A stretch of DNA of 64,000 bases, from the NCBI GenBank assembly GCA_039720395.1, contig CM077827.1, positions 17,409,822 through 17,473,821 on the forward strand, read 5' to 3'. The translations under genes and the position numbers were made by a program. Position 1 is the first letter of the stretch, and each line of letters starts with the position of its first letter. The notes under the pieces were generated by a model. It had not been told where the DNA came from and ran no database searches. It saw only the letters and a list, made by a program, of their open reading frames with translations. Below are positions 47,510-58,719 of this stretch, in pieces. The stretch comes from Liquidambar formosana. Lineage: Eukaryota; Streptophyta; Magnoliopsida; Saxifragales; Altingiaceae.

Positions 47510-47890
47510 CCTAAAACCCTAAACCCTAAATGCATAACCCTAAACCCTAAATGCAAGCCCTAATCATTAAATGCCTTATGATTGGTCATTTAATGACCAA
47601 TCATTAAAACCCTAGGTTCATACGGTATTTAATAAAAGGGATTAGGGTTTAATTAATGCCAAATAGGGTATTTATTACCCTTAATTAATTACACTAATTA
47701 GGGTTATCAAAAACCCTAACCCTAGACATCATTAATGGTATTAATTATGCCCTAACAATTAATAACCATGATTGGTCATTTAATGACCAATCATTAACTC
47801 TTAATTAAGGTAATTAATATTCCAATTAGGGTTTTAATTAATGCCATAATGAAATTAGGGTTTCATCATTAACTCAAAATTAGGGTTTCA
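47510..47890. repeat. Telomere-like AAACCCTAA motifs and AT-rich inverted repeats
   Basis: More than ten scattered AAACCCTAA/ACCCTAA words, mixed with ATGATTGGTCATTTAATGACC inverted repeats. They are dispersed, not in a head-to-tail array. The matching stretch in copia copy 2 is about 60117-60500. Confidence 0.8.
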
Positions 47891-49282
47891 TCCTTAACTC
47901 TATGCAGCCGTCACTACCAGGGGGCTGCCTGAGCTTAGCTAGGCTGCCATGGCCACCAACGACTGTGGGAGGCCATGGCCAGTCATGGGAGAACATCCTA
48001 GGGGTGTGGGACAAGCCTCTGGACACGTGAGAAGTGGTGGAAGTGGCTGCCATCATCAAGAACAATCAGGGTTTCCAAACCCATTGCTGGAGCCATTGTT
48101 GCAGACCTTGAAGATCACAATAGCTTCTAAATCCTTATCAATTCGACTCCTCCATTGAAACCAGCTTTTGTATCATGTCCCTACATGAAATACTAAGCTA
48201 ATAGAAGAGGTTTGGATGATCAAATCATCACCAATTTTTCTAAACAATTAAAACAACAGTAGGCTGCCCAGATTTTGACAGCATACTGTCCATGGTCAGA
48301 AATTGATTTAAAACCCAGCAAGATGATTAACTCAGGCTACCAAATGAATTTTCCCAGTATCCTACATGTCTTAGGAAACTAATGCAATTGGTTTCATGCA
48401 ATTTGGAGTTCCCTAACTCAAGTTCTAATCAAAACTCCATTGATGACTTTTCTGCAGAGAAAATCTGCTATGCTGTTCATGAAAAATTTTCAAACTTTTT
48501 GAATCTTTTTCCATCAAAACCTTTTTGAAACTTAAAGAAAATCATATACACATGATATATAATGATCCTACAATGATCTTCCATCATAAATACAGCAGCT
48601 TTAATTAGAATTAATTGCAAGAACCTTAGGGTTCTAAAACCCAGATTCAGCCTCCATGGTGTTCTTCTCCTTCTTCCTTCTGTTCTAGCATCTTAATCCA
48701 ATTATGATGCATCTAAATGCTTGGGAACCTTTCCCTACCATATCTAGAACATAACCCAAGTGGTGGCAACCATTGCCATGCCTTTGATCTCCATCAATAA
48801 CTCAAAGTTGTGGTTATTGCATCATTCCCGAGCAAAACTGTCTTTCCAGACAGCCTGTAGTAAAAAATTCATAACTTTCACTACATAACTCGGATTGACG
48901 CACCGTTTGTTGGGTTGGAAAGCTTATTCAAAGACCTTTCTAACCATATATGGCTTGAAAATTTTGGAGAAGAACTCTGAATTCGGCATGCAAAACAAGA
49001 TGACGATTTTTCATGGCAACCATGAAAACTGTTCATAACAGTTTTATAAAACCTTAGTTTCCTTATTCTTCTTCTCCAAACTCAAACCCTATGCAACCTA
49101 TTGCATCCATGGCTACACTTAACCATCAATTAGAAGAGGAGTAAAAGAGAATTGACCTAGGGTTCCAAACCCTAGGTTCAGCCATGGAGGAAAACCAATT
49201 ATGCAGAAAAATTTTCCAGATTTTTGAATCATTCAACTACACCATAATTACCAGCCCATATGTATTTTGTATTATGCATAAT

Positions 49283-49298
49283 CATGGCTCTGATACCA
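49283..49298 (-). other. Primer binding site of copia copy 1
   Basis: Minus strand TGGTATCAGAGCCATG, one base inside the 5' LTR end. This is the standard site complementary to the initiator methionine tRNA. Confidence 0.95.
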
Positions 49299-49299
49299 C

Positions 49300-50958
49300 T
49301 GTTGGGAATCGAACAAGAGGGAAAAATACAAAGGCGGAATATAAAAATTTTTCCTACGATTCCCAATCCCATGAATCTAACTATGCATAACACAAAATCA
49401 AACCCTAACTACGAAGAGGGTTAGAACACTTACAGAATTTTTGTCTTCTCCGTTTTGCTCCAAGCTTCGACTCCGGACAGCGGTGAAATGAGCAGCCCAA
49501 GTGTGCTGCCTCCAACGGTATCCACACCTAGCTAGAGCTTCAAGTCCTTTCTTTCTTCTTCCTTGTTGTTGCTAGAGGTGGAGAAGAGAGAGAGAGAGAA
49601 GAGAGCCTCCAAGGGGCTGGACGGCTAGGGTTTATTGTGCAAGCCTCTTATGCCATGTCACACATAAGTGTGCCTTATATAGGCAGCCCACTAAAGGGGG
49701 CTGGCCACGGGGAAGAAACCCTAATAGGGTTATGTGTAATTACTCTTAATTGCACATTAACCCCTATTATTTGTATCAAATACAAATAGGCCCATAAAGA
49801 ACTATTCTTTTTTCACTAAAACCCTTTCTCTCATAGACTTTAAAGCCCTTCTTGCATGATCAGTGTGTGACCCATTGGGTTCACATCATCAAGTAGTAGG
49901 AATAGCACGAGGTGTGCACAATGGAACTCTTTCCATTTAGGGTCTAATTGGAACTCCTTCCAATTCCCTAATTGATTATAACTCACTTATATCAATTAGG
50001 GCTTCTACTAACCATGAGTAACACCTAGCATATGGCTCATGGTGTGGTCCTTAATGAGGCGAATAGTCATTTACAAAGAACCCTTCTGTTATAGTTTATA
50101 GGTTACAATTGCATCCTTCCTTCAATACAATGTCTCCAATTGAACTAATAGGACATGGAAGTCTATCAAGTCCCTAGTTCAATTACTTTATACTCATTCA
50201 TAGATATCAACTCATTGATGAACTCATGAAACTCTTTTCATATTCATCCTACCATGGCCATGGATTTAATGAGTTATATTATGAATGTTATATGAGACAT
50301 TCTCTCTCTTTTTCCTGAGAGTGATGGATCCTTTGTTGATCACTCACATGCCTTCATACACATAGCAGTAGGGCCAATGAACACCTTTGCAGACCCCTGA
50401 ATAGGATCTGCACTTAGTGTTATCAAACTTCTAAAGCTACATACATAAGGCAACTATGGTGTCTCAGGTCTAAGGATTACTTGTACCACTATAACAATGA
50501 GAAACTGATTGACAGGCAGGATAAAACTCCATTCAGTTTATCTCATATCTTTGGTCACATTCAGTGTACCTATTCTTATAATAGGCACCCACTTGTTGGT
50601 TGTAGTGTCTCCACACAAATAGCTTGAGACTAGCTATCCTCCTATAGAGTCAACCTAACAAGTGCTAGTCCTATGGTTCATTACTGTCCATCATAGTGAA
50701 CCTTCAACCAGGAATACTTAAGGAGTTTAGTACAGAGATATATCTATAGTCTCAAAATTACAACTCTTTGTAATTCCATATTCTCAACTCTAACTCCATG
50801 GACATATTATGTAAATATAAATGATGCATATAAACATAATAGAATAAGCCCTCTTATTAAATCAATAATAAATGTGACATACATAAATGAAATCAAATGA
50901 TTGTTCCTAATCCCTAAACAATCATCTCTATGATTGGCTCTAGGGCATAATCCTAACA
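49300..50958 (-). repeat. 5' LTR of copia copy 1
   Basis: 1,659 bp, near identical to 41271-42929, TG...CA ends. Confidence 0.97.
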
Positions 50959-50963
50959 CTAGC

Positions 50964-50989
50964 TAAGGTGACGAAAATGGGGTGTGACA
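50964..50989 (-). repeat. LTR of element 2, proximal (start) fragment
   Basis: The 26 bases after the copia element complete the LTR start, ending in GGGGTGTGACA on the plus strand (TGTCACACCCC on the minus strand). Inside follows ATGAAGGGCTTC (minus strand), the candidate polypurine tract. Confidence 0.85.
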
Positions 50990-51039
50990 GAAGCCCTTCA
51001 TTGGTGAACAAGTTTCACTTGTGAGCCAATGATCAAAGA

Positions 51040-51425
51040 ACAACCCATTTTTGTTCGATGGATTAATCTCATTAATGCCAACAAACTCAAATGGAACCAT
51101 AAGGATAGACTTCTTCATATCCAAGCATGCGACGATTTCATCGAGGCAAAGAATTGATTGCATACCAACATTCGTTGGTGCGCTCGTGCGAATGCCTGCA
51201 CTAATTGCATTAGTGATATAACAACACATTTTGTATGATGGATTAATCTCATTAATACCAACAAACTCAAATGGAACCATAAGGATAGACTTCGTCATAT
51301 CCAAGCATGCGACGATTTCATCGAGGCAAAGAATTGAATGCATTTCTATGCATGCCAACTTCGTTGGTGCGCTCATGCAAATGCCTTTACCATGCACTAA
51401 TTACATTAGTGATATCCACACGGTC
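51040..51425. repeat. 180-bp tandem duplication in element 2
   Basis: GATGGATTAATCTC at 51057 and 51237 start two copies with AACAAACTCAAATGGAACC, GCATGCGACGATTTCATCG and TTCGTTGGTGCGCTC. Located just inside the 3' LTR. Confidence 0.93.
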
Positions 51426-51489
51426 TTCTCATGATGCAAAGCTAGTTGCACTAGTGCATCACAAGGTATCCTACCAATTTCATTGGCAT

Positions 51490-52640
51490 TCTCAAAACGA
51501 GTTATTTCATAACTCATAAGTCATCATTTCATGTGAATTTGAATTGAATGTCCATAAATTCAAAACCAAGTGCATTTCATGCCAGTCTCACTGGGGATAA
51601 CAAAGGTGGTGAGTTATTTCATAACTCATGACTCATCATTATGATTTCATGCCACTTTCAGCGAAAACAACAAAGATATGGAGTTATTGCATAACTCATG
51701 TATCATTTCATGTGAAATTGTGCCACTTTCTGTGGAAGTAACAAAGATGGCGAGTTATTTCATAACTCATGAATCATTTCATGTGAAATTGTGCCACTTT
51801 CTGTGGAAGTAACAAAGATGGGGAGTTATTGCATAACTCATGAATCGTCATTCCATGTGAAATTATGCCACTTTCTGTGGAAACAACAAAGATGGGGAGT
51901 TATTGCATAACTCATGGATCGTCATTTCATGTGAAATTGTGCCACTTTCTATGGAAATAACAAAGATGGGGAGTTATTGGATAACTCATGAATCGTCATT
52001 CCATGTGAAATTATGCCACTTTCTGTGGAAACAACAAAATAGGGAGTTATTTCATAACTCATGCCACTTTCTGTGGAAGTAATAAAGACGGGGAGTTATT
52101 TCATAACTCATGAATCGTCATTTCATGTGAAATTGTCTTTATCACATGATACGAGACCCAATTGCAAGTCAATTGATTCAAAATCAAGCTCATTTCTTAT
52201 CATTTCATGTGAAACTATCCTTATCACATGGAATGACAATGTACTGGGAGTCATTCAACTCAAAATCAAGTTCATTTTATGTGAAATTGTCTTTATCACA
52301 TGAAATGATAATGTATTGAGAGTCATTCAACTCAAAATCAAGTTCATTACTTATCATTTCATGTGAAATTATCTTTAACACATGAAATGACATTGAATTG
52401 AGAGTTAACTGATTGAAAATCAAGCTTATTTCATGTCATTTCATGTGAAATTATCTTCATCACATGATACAGTATTGATTTTGAAAGTCAATTGATTGAA
52501 AAACAAAGTGCATTTCATGCCCTCTTCACAAAGATAGCAAGCTACTTCGTAACTAGCATAGCTTATGAATCGTCATTTCATGTGAAGTTATCTTTATCAC
52601 ATGATTAGCAAGTCATTTCATGTGAAATTATCTTTATCAC
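51490..52640. repeat. Minisatellite with ~70-75-bp units and internal dyads
   Basis: About nine units containing GAGTTATTGCATAACTC (a 7-bp-arm perfect inverted repeat) and TGCCACTTTCTGTGGAA run to about 52130. Related units built on ATTTCATGTGAAATT and CTTTATCACATGA follow to 52640. The array lies between the A' gene and the 3' LTR, the same place as the 44/45-bp array of element 1, but the sequence is unrelated. Confidence 0.93.
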
Positions 52641-52920
52641 ATGATATGATATCACTATCATCTCCTAGAGAATTGAATTCCAAGACTTGCAAGTCAATCA
52701 ATTCAACACCAAGCTCATTTCATGAGAAAGCCATTTATCATAGCTATTACAATTCCTCGTTATGCGGGCGAATACAATCACCCAAGATTAAAAAATTTCA
52801 TTGAAACTTGATAAACTTGAGGGATATATTCATCCCCTAACTCAAGGATTGCACAAAAAGTCAATTTGGAGAAGTTTAGAGGTCGCAAGTGCGCGAAACT
52901 GGGCAAACGGGCAAAGCGGG

Positions 52921-53000
52921 CTAGGGTGACCATCTGCCCTCAGATGGTCAACTATCCAGGGCAAGACGGCTGACCGTCCAGGGTGGGACGGTTACCCGAG
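52921..53000. repeat. Dyad array upstream of PMD gene A'
   Basis: GGGTGACCATCTG (52924), GATGGTCAACTATC (52943), GACGGCTGACCGTC (52965) and GACGGTTACCCGAG (52987), period 22 bp, 286-365 bp before the A' start codon. Same modules as in the LTRs of this family. Confidence 0.9.
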
Positions 53001-53285
53001 CCCACCATTGAAAAATTTCTGGGTTTTTAAACCCATGTTTGCACACTAATTTCCTCATTCTCCCAACCCGAAAATTAGAGAGTTTCTCTCTCTAAACTCT
53101 CATCCTATCCTCTCCAACTCTCATTCTCTCATTCCTATTTCAAAAACATTCAATCCAAATATCAAATGCACATCAAACAACAACAAATCAAGCCCATTTA
53201 GCAATCAAAACAACCAATTCACATCATCTTGTGAAATCAAACCAAATCAAACCCATTTTTCACAAACCCAACTCCATCATCAAGA

Positions 53286-55950
53286 ATGTCATCAAGCAAG
53301 GACTCAAGCACCAAGTATCCATTCTATGGGGTCAAAAGCACATACAAGGCACCACTCTATGATGCTCCACAAGCTAGGGTGTTGCTTGAACCCGACAAGC
53401 ATCTCTCATTCATCCATTCCCAATAAGAAGTAAGTTTACCCAACTTAACACTTTTCTTTTGAATATTTCGATTCTTTTGATGAAATTGCATTCCCTTCTA
53501 CTTCTTTTGAATACCCCTTGGGTTGTTGAGTGATATCCCTTGATTTGGCAAGGATTGAACACACAAATTCTTTTCATTTGAAAGCTTGAAAAATGGCACC
53601 CGCCAAGTGTTCGATAAAATTCCCAAGTGGAATAAAGATGTTCAATCTTCACCAAATCAATGTATATCAACAAGTAAACCCTCAAGTGAGTAATATGCTA
53701 TGATTTAGCAAGGATTGATCATACAAAATTCTTTTGTTTCAAGGCTTGGGAGGTATTACCCACCAAGTGTTCGATAAAATGCCCAAGTGATAAAAAAGTG
53801 TTCAATCCTTGCCAAATTAAGGCACATGAACAAGTAAACTCATAAACACCCATTAGCAATTCATTTCATGAATAAAAACAACTTTTTGACATCTTTTAGA
53901 AAACAATTTGAAACCAATTGCTAGTGTAAGCTTATTATTTCCATGTTCTTTCAACTAACTCTCAAGGTATTTTCAATGGCTATAGCCCAACTTTCAGGAC
54001 ATGCGCACTCGGTCCTCTATCAAAGGACTCATTGAATGGTGGCGGAACATGGAAAACTTCCAACCCATTACCAAGGGCTATGTCGAAAAGGCCGGTTTTG
54101 GTCCATTCCTAGACTCTTTGTGGAATAACCAATGTAATAGGCAAGCCTTGCTAGCCTTGTCCGAGCTATGGTGGGACACCACCAATACATTCCACTTTGG
54201 CTTTGGGGAGATGACACTAACCCCCAAGGACTTCACCATGATAACGGGCTTAAGCATTAAAGGCAAAAGCTTGGAATTCTATGAGGAGGCTCACACGGAT
54301 GAGGATTATCTCCTAGCTTACCTTGGGATGGAAATTGAGGTAATCAAGAAAGCAATGCGATGCACTTGGCTTTTCAACAAGTTTGCCAAACAAAGGGAGA
54401 GCGAGGGTGCAAGCCCTGATTGCATTACAAGGGCATTCCTTTTGTACATGATCTCATGCACATTCTTTGCCGGGACGGGCGACCTAGCCCCTTTGGGTCT
54501 TCTTGCAAGCATGGAAGATGTTGACAAGATTAGGAAATTCAACTGGGGAGGGGCTGCTCTAGCCACCATGTATCGTACAATGTGTGACATGTCACGTGGC
54601 GTGACCAAAGACTTCGGCGAGATGCCCTTTGTTTGGGAGGTAATGCTACTTCCCTTTCCTTCCTTTTTATTTTTTCCTTATATTATCTTTTCTTTTTGAC
54701 TCTTTTCTCAGCTTTTGACAGGTTTGGTGCTATGAGTACCTCAACCTATGTCGCCCATCCCTTGCTGAGGAAACCATTGAATGGCCTACCCTCAAGAATT
54801 ACTCTCCTAGTTATGTGTCCATCCGGGCGGCGAATCGTCATGATTACGCCTTTGCTAGAGCTCACCTAGCAAGCCTCACTGCTGATATGGTGAAATTCTT
54901 TCCCCATTCTTTTCCTTTTCTTTTTACTCCCCAATTTCTCATTTTGGATTTTTGGACAGATTGAATGGAATCCATGGAAGATATGGGTACCAATGCTACC
55001 CAAGCGATGCATTCCTAGCCTGATGCTGACTGGCAAGAGGGTGCTCTTGGAAGGCCCCGTGGGTAGGTACTGGTACCTAGGAGAGCGTGTCTTACGCCAA
55101 GTCATGGGTGATGTGAATGCCGCCATGGCTCCAATGCCTCCACCACTTAACATGAGGCATGCTAACTTAATGGAGGGAGAGGAGTTGTGGGATGCCTTGA
55201 GAGGTTGGGATGCGGAGGAGTTCACTTCTCCTGACATTGCATATGACACTTTCTGTCTCCAATATCTGATGAGGCCCAGGGTGACAGGCCTTCCTCCTCA
55301 GGGGGTAAGTTTTTAACATTCTCCTAGTCTTTTCTTTTGGTAGAGACTCTATTTAATAGGTGAACACTTACAGGGTCGACGAGCACGAGGGCATAGCTCG
55401 ACAGTGGGCTCAGGAGTGGTTCCTGGCTCTGAGGATGATGAGATGGAGGGGGATAGGTCACTACCCTTGCCTCAGCCTAATTGGTTCATTGATTTGTGCA
55501 GTGGGTCGGACTTTGTCAAGACCGCCATCACCCATCCTGCCTTTGATGAATCCCCCAGGATCAACCCAAATCGAGAGCAGGTGAGTTCTCTTTATGGGTA
55601 TTTCTTTCTTTTTTTGAACATTACCTTCAATTTTACCCTTATTGATTATCCTAGGTGCCTACGGCGTATGCCCAAGAGTTTATTGACCTGAGTGAGGGCT
55701 TGAGGCGTGACCTTGTGAGGATGAGCTTAGCCAAATCTATGGCAGAAGCTCGTTTGGATGTCATGGTAAGTGTTCAACCCATTTTAAAGTTCCCATATGT
55801 GGTTTTTAACCAACCTTATTCTCATACTTAGCCTCTTTGTAATGGATTCTGTATATGCAGCCAGCACAAGCAATGCGCCCTCCTAGAGCACCTCGTGGGG
55901 GTCGTGATGGAGCTGGGCCGAGCCGCAAAAGAAGCTCTGGGAACCGTTGA
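53286..55950 (+). pseudogene. PMD gene A' of element 2, seven exons, one in-frame stop
   Basis: Exons: 53286-53429 (48 codons), 53998-54639 (214), 54722-54889 (56), 54960-55304 (115), 55374-55580 (69), 55655-55765 (37) and 55861-55950 (29 plus stop). GT/AG junctions, all phase 0. Exon 1 has the same length as in gene A and a related end (LEPDKHLSFI against HRPQEHLSHM). Exon 2 has ELWWDTTNTFHFGFGEMTLT, FTMITGL and TRAFLLYMISC, aligning with gene A. Exon 4 has GRYWYLGERVLRQVMGD. The C-terminus is basic (PSRKRSSGNR), possibly nuclear. A TAA at 53424-53426, two codons before the first donor (HSQ*E), breaks the frame; CAA to TAA is the simplest cause. Antisense to element 2. It could still express from a later ATG (54001 opens MRTRSSIKG). 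Confidence 0.82.
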
Positions 55951-56230
55951 GTTCATTTACTTTCTTGTTGGGCTTGTAGAAATAATGAGACTATGGCTAT
56001 CTTTTTGCATTTCCTGCTTGTGTTTTGTAATTGCCACCTAAAACCAGCTCTCTTATCCCTTGCTATGGATACTTGTTGTGCTTGTTTGAATCTATCATGA
56101 TGATGTTATGGTGCCTTTCTGATGAAAATTTGAGTTAATATGAGTTCATAGGAGTGAAAATGGCCTAAAAAGGCCACCCGAACACGAAAATAGGCAAAAC
56201 CGGGCGAAACAAGGCAAAACAAGGCGGGGG
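55951..56230 (+). other. Spacer between A' and the B' promoter
   Basis: About 280 bp with no gene; the A' 3' UTR and terminator should lie here. It runs into a stretch with AACCGGGCGAAACAAGGC-like short repeats (56190-56225). Confidence 0.5.
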
Positions 56231-56312
56231 CCTCGGGTGACCATCTGGCTCTAGACGGTTAGCCATCTGGGCCTAGACGGCTGACCGTCCAGCCCCGGAC
56301 GGTTACCCGAGG
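56231..56312. repeat. Dyad array upstream of PMD gene B', forming an 82-bp inverted repeat
   Basis: GGGTGACCATCTGG (56235), GACGGTTAGCCATC (56254), GACGGCTGACCGTC (56276) and GACGGTTACCCGAGG (56298), at 22-bp steps. The outer ends CCTCGGGTGACC and GGTTACCCGAGG are complementary, so the whole block can also fold on itself. It lies 90-170 bp upstream of the TATA box. Confidence 0.92.
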
Positions 56313-56398
56313 TCAACGCGCTTTTTCGCGATTTTTCAGGAATTTTGTGATTTTGACGGTTCTACTCCCTTTAGGACTTGAATTTGTGACCCTTTCCC

Positions 56399-56405
56399 TA
56401 TAAAA
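56399..56405 (+). promoter_or_regulatory. TATA box of PMD gene B'
   Basis: CCCTATAAAAACAC about 50 bp before the ATG at 56454, matching the TATA-to-ATG distance of gene B in element 1. Confidence 0.6.
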
Positions 56406-56453
56406 ACACATGAGGGGAGCCTTCTAACTCACCTATTTTCATTGACAATAATT

Positions 56454-57048
56454 ATGGAAGCCTTTGATGGGTTCTTAAGAGGGTTTTTGGCAGTCATGGC
56501 TGCCAAAGACAAAACTGAGTTTAAGCGCTTCGGCTTGAAACCATTGCTCTCCATAAGGCACATGAAGCTCGAAACGACTCTTCTCACCGCTGCTACATAC
56601 TTCTGGGATCCTCAAATCCATGTCTTTCGATTTAATTATGAAGAATTATGCCCAACCATAGAGGAATTCTGTGCTTTATTTGGAGTTTCGCCCGCAGGGC
56701 CATTCATTCTTCCTACACCTCGCTCGGATTACCTTGCTTCCTTCTCGGATTTTCTTGGCATTCCTCAAAGGGACGCAACGATCTTTGTCAAGGACCATAT
56801 GGTGGACTTAATGAAGTTAGCAACCTCATTCTTGGCTCATGATAGCGAAGGTACTCTGACTTTTACCCCTCAAATTCAGTGTGCACTCGCTTTCTGTTTA
56901 ATTGGTCGCTTTCTCATCTCCACCGGCACTCTTCAAGCCCCTGTTCAAATATGTGAGTTGGTTACCCCTCTTCTCAAGCGACATAACATCATTTCCTTGG
57001 TATTAGTTGAAACCTTGAATGGTTTAGATAAGGTTCATGGCAACCCCA
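56454..57048 (+). pseudogene. PMD gene B' of element 2, cut by a copia insertion
   Basis: The ATG at 56454 opens MEAFDGFLRGFLAVMAAKD and the frame stays open to the junction, 198 codons. YFWDPQIHVFRFNYEELCP and IEEFCALFGV align with EFWDPARHVFRFNRNELCP and MEEFGAILGR of gene B, as does VETLNGLDK with ADTLNGLDK. The copia element starts at 57049, about a dozen codons before the expected end of exon 1; exon 2 would lie beyond 64000. Intact as far as visible, but separated from its second half. Confidence 0.85.
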
Positions 57049-58702
57049 TGTTAGGATTATGCCCTAGAGCCAATCATGGAGATGATTGTTTAGGGATTAG
57101 GAACAATCATTTGATTTCATTTATGTATGTCACATTTATTATTGATTTAATAAAAGGGCTTATTCTATTATGTTTATATGCATTATTTATATTTACATAA
57201 TATGTCCATGGAATTAGAGTTGAGAATATGGAATTACAAAGAGTTGTAATTTTGAGACTATAGATATATCTCTGTACTAAACTCCTAAAGCATTCCTAGT
57301 TGAAGGTTCACTATGATGGACAGTAATGAACCATAGGACTAGCACTTGTTAGGTTGGCTCTATAGGAGGATAGCTGGTCTCAAGCTATTTGTGTGGAGAC
57401 ACTACAACCAACAAATGGGTGCCTATTACAAGAATAGGTACACTGAATGTGACCAAAGATATGAGATAAACTGAATGGAGTTTTATCCTGCCTGTCAATC
57501 AGTTTCTCATTGTTATAGTGGTACAAGTAATCCGTAGACCTGAGACACCATAGTTGTCTTATACATATAGCTTTAGAAGTTTGATAACACTAAGTGCAGA
57601 TCCTATTCAGGGGTCTGCAAAGGTGTTCATTGGCCCTACTGCTATGTGTATGAAGGCATGTGAGTGATCAACAAGGGATCCATCACTCTTAGGAAAAAGA
57701 GAGAGAATGTCTCATATAGCATTTATAATATAACTCATTAAATCCATGGCCATGGTAGGATGAATATGAAAAGAGTTTCATGAGTTTATCAATGAGTTGA
57801 TATCTATGAATGAGTATAAAGTAATTGAACTAGGGACTTGACAGACTTGCATGTCCTATTAGTTCAATTGGAGACATTGTGTTGAAGGAAGGATGCAATT
57901 GTAACCTATAAACTATAACATAAGGGTTCTTTGTAAATGACTATTCACCTCATTAAGGACCACACCATGAGCCATATGCTAGGTGTTACTCATGGTTAGT
58001 AGAAGCCCTAATTGATATAAGTGAGTTATAATCAATTAGGGAATTGGAAGGAGTTCCAATTAGACCCTAAATGGAAAGAGTTCCATTGTGCACACTTTGT
58101 GCTATTCCTACTACTTGATGATGTGAACCCAATGGGTCACACACTGATCATGCAAGATGAGCTTTTAAGTCTATGAGAGAAAGGGTATGAATGCATAAAG
58201 AATAGTTCTTTGAGGCCATGTTTGTATTTGATATAAACAATAGGGGTTATCGTGCAATTTAGGGAAATTGCACAAAACCCTAAAAGGGTTTCCCCCCTAG
58301 GGCCGGCCTCTTTAGTGTGGACTATTTAAGTCACACTATGATGTGTGACATCATAACTTTTTAGAAGACACCAAGGGCTGGCCAGAATTTCCAGCCTCCC
58401 TCTCTCTCTCTCCTCTCTTCTCCTACTCTAGCAACAACATGGGAAAGAAGGAAAGGACTTGAAGCTCTAGCTAGGTGTGGATACCGTTGGAGGCAGCACA
58501 CTTCGGCTGCTCATTCACCGCTGTCTGGAGTCGAAGCTTGGAGCAAAACGGAGAAGACAAAAATTCTGTAAGTGTTCTAACCCTCTTTGTAGTTAGGGTT
58601 TGATTTTGTGTTATGCATAGTTAGATTCATGGGCTGTGGAATCATAGGAAAAATTTTTATATTCCGCACTTCAATTTTTCCCTCTTGTTCCATAACCCAA
58701 CA
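57049..58702 (+). repeat. 5' LTR of copia copy 2
   Basis: 1,654 bp, TG...CA, homologous to the copy 1 LTRs (minus strand). It ends TTCCATAACCCAACA, where copy 1 has TTCCCAACA-type sequence. Confidence 0.95.
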
Positions 58703-58703
58703 G

Positions 58704-58719
58704 TGGTATCAGAGCCATG
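58704..58719 (+). other. Primer binding site of copia copy 2
   Basis: TGGTATCAGAGCCATG one base after the LTR, complementary to initiator tRNA-Met. Confidence 0.95.

Larger units (their letters stand above)
44701..49282 (-). other. Non-coding interior of copia copy 1
   Basis: About 4.6 kb without recognisable gag, protease or integrase core. It holds the three-hairpin block (45988-46205), an AAACCCTAA-rich stretch (about 47510-47890) and short frames with no protein features. The same sequence is present, inverted, in copia copy 2. Confidence 0.7.
41271..50958 (-). mobile_element. Copia-type LTR retrotransposon, complete but coding-dead (copia copy 1)
   Basis: A 9,688-bp element on the minus strand: LTRs of 1,659 bp at 49300-50958 (5') and 41271-42929 (3'), primer site TGGTATCAGAGCCATG next to the 5' LTR, purine tract AGTGCAAGTGGGAGATT before the 3' LTR. 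I see three LTR differences by eye (about 0.2%), so it is very young. The flanks are CTAAC (41266-41270) and CTAGC (50959-50963); the unbroken copy of the site in the solo LTR reads CTAGC, so the left flank carries one change. The interior has no intact gag or pol; fragments of copia reverse transcriptase and RNase H survive at 42950-44700. It must have been moved by proteins from another element. Confidence 0.93.

Noticed and set aside
47510..47890. Interstitial telomere array
   Set aside because: The AAACCCTAA words are dispersed and mixed with other sequence, not tandem, and lie inside a copia element.
47949..48158. Mirrored short frames in the two copia copies (61-69 codons)
   Set aside because: Conserved only because the copies are recent; no start context, domain or similarity to gag.
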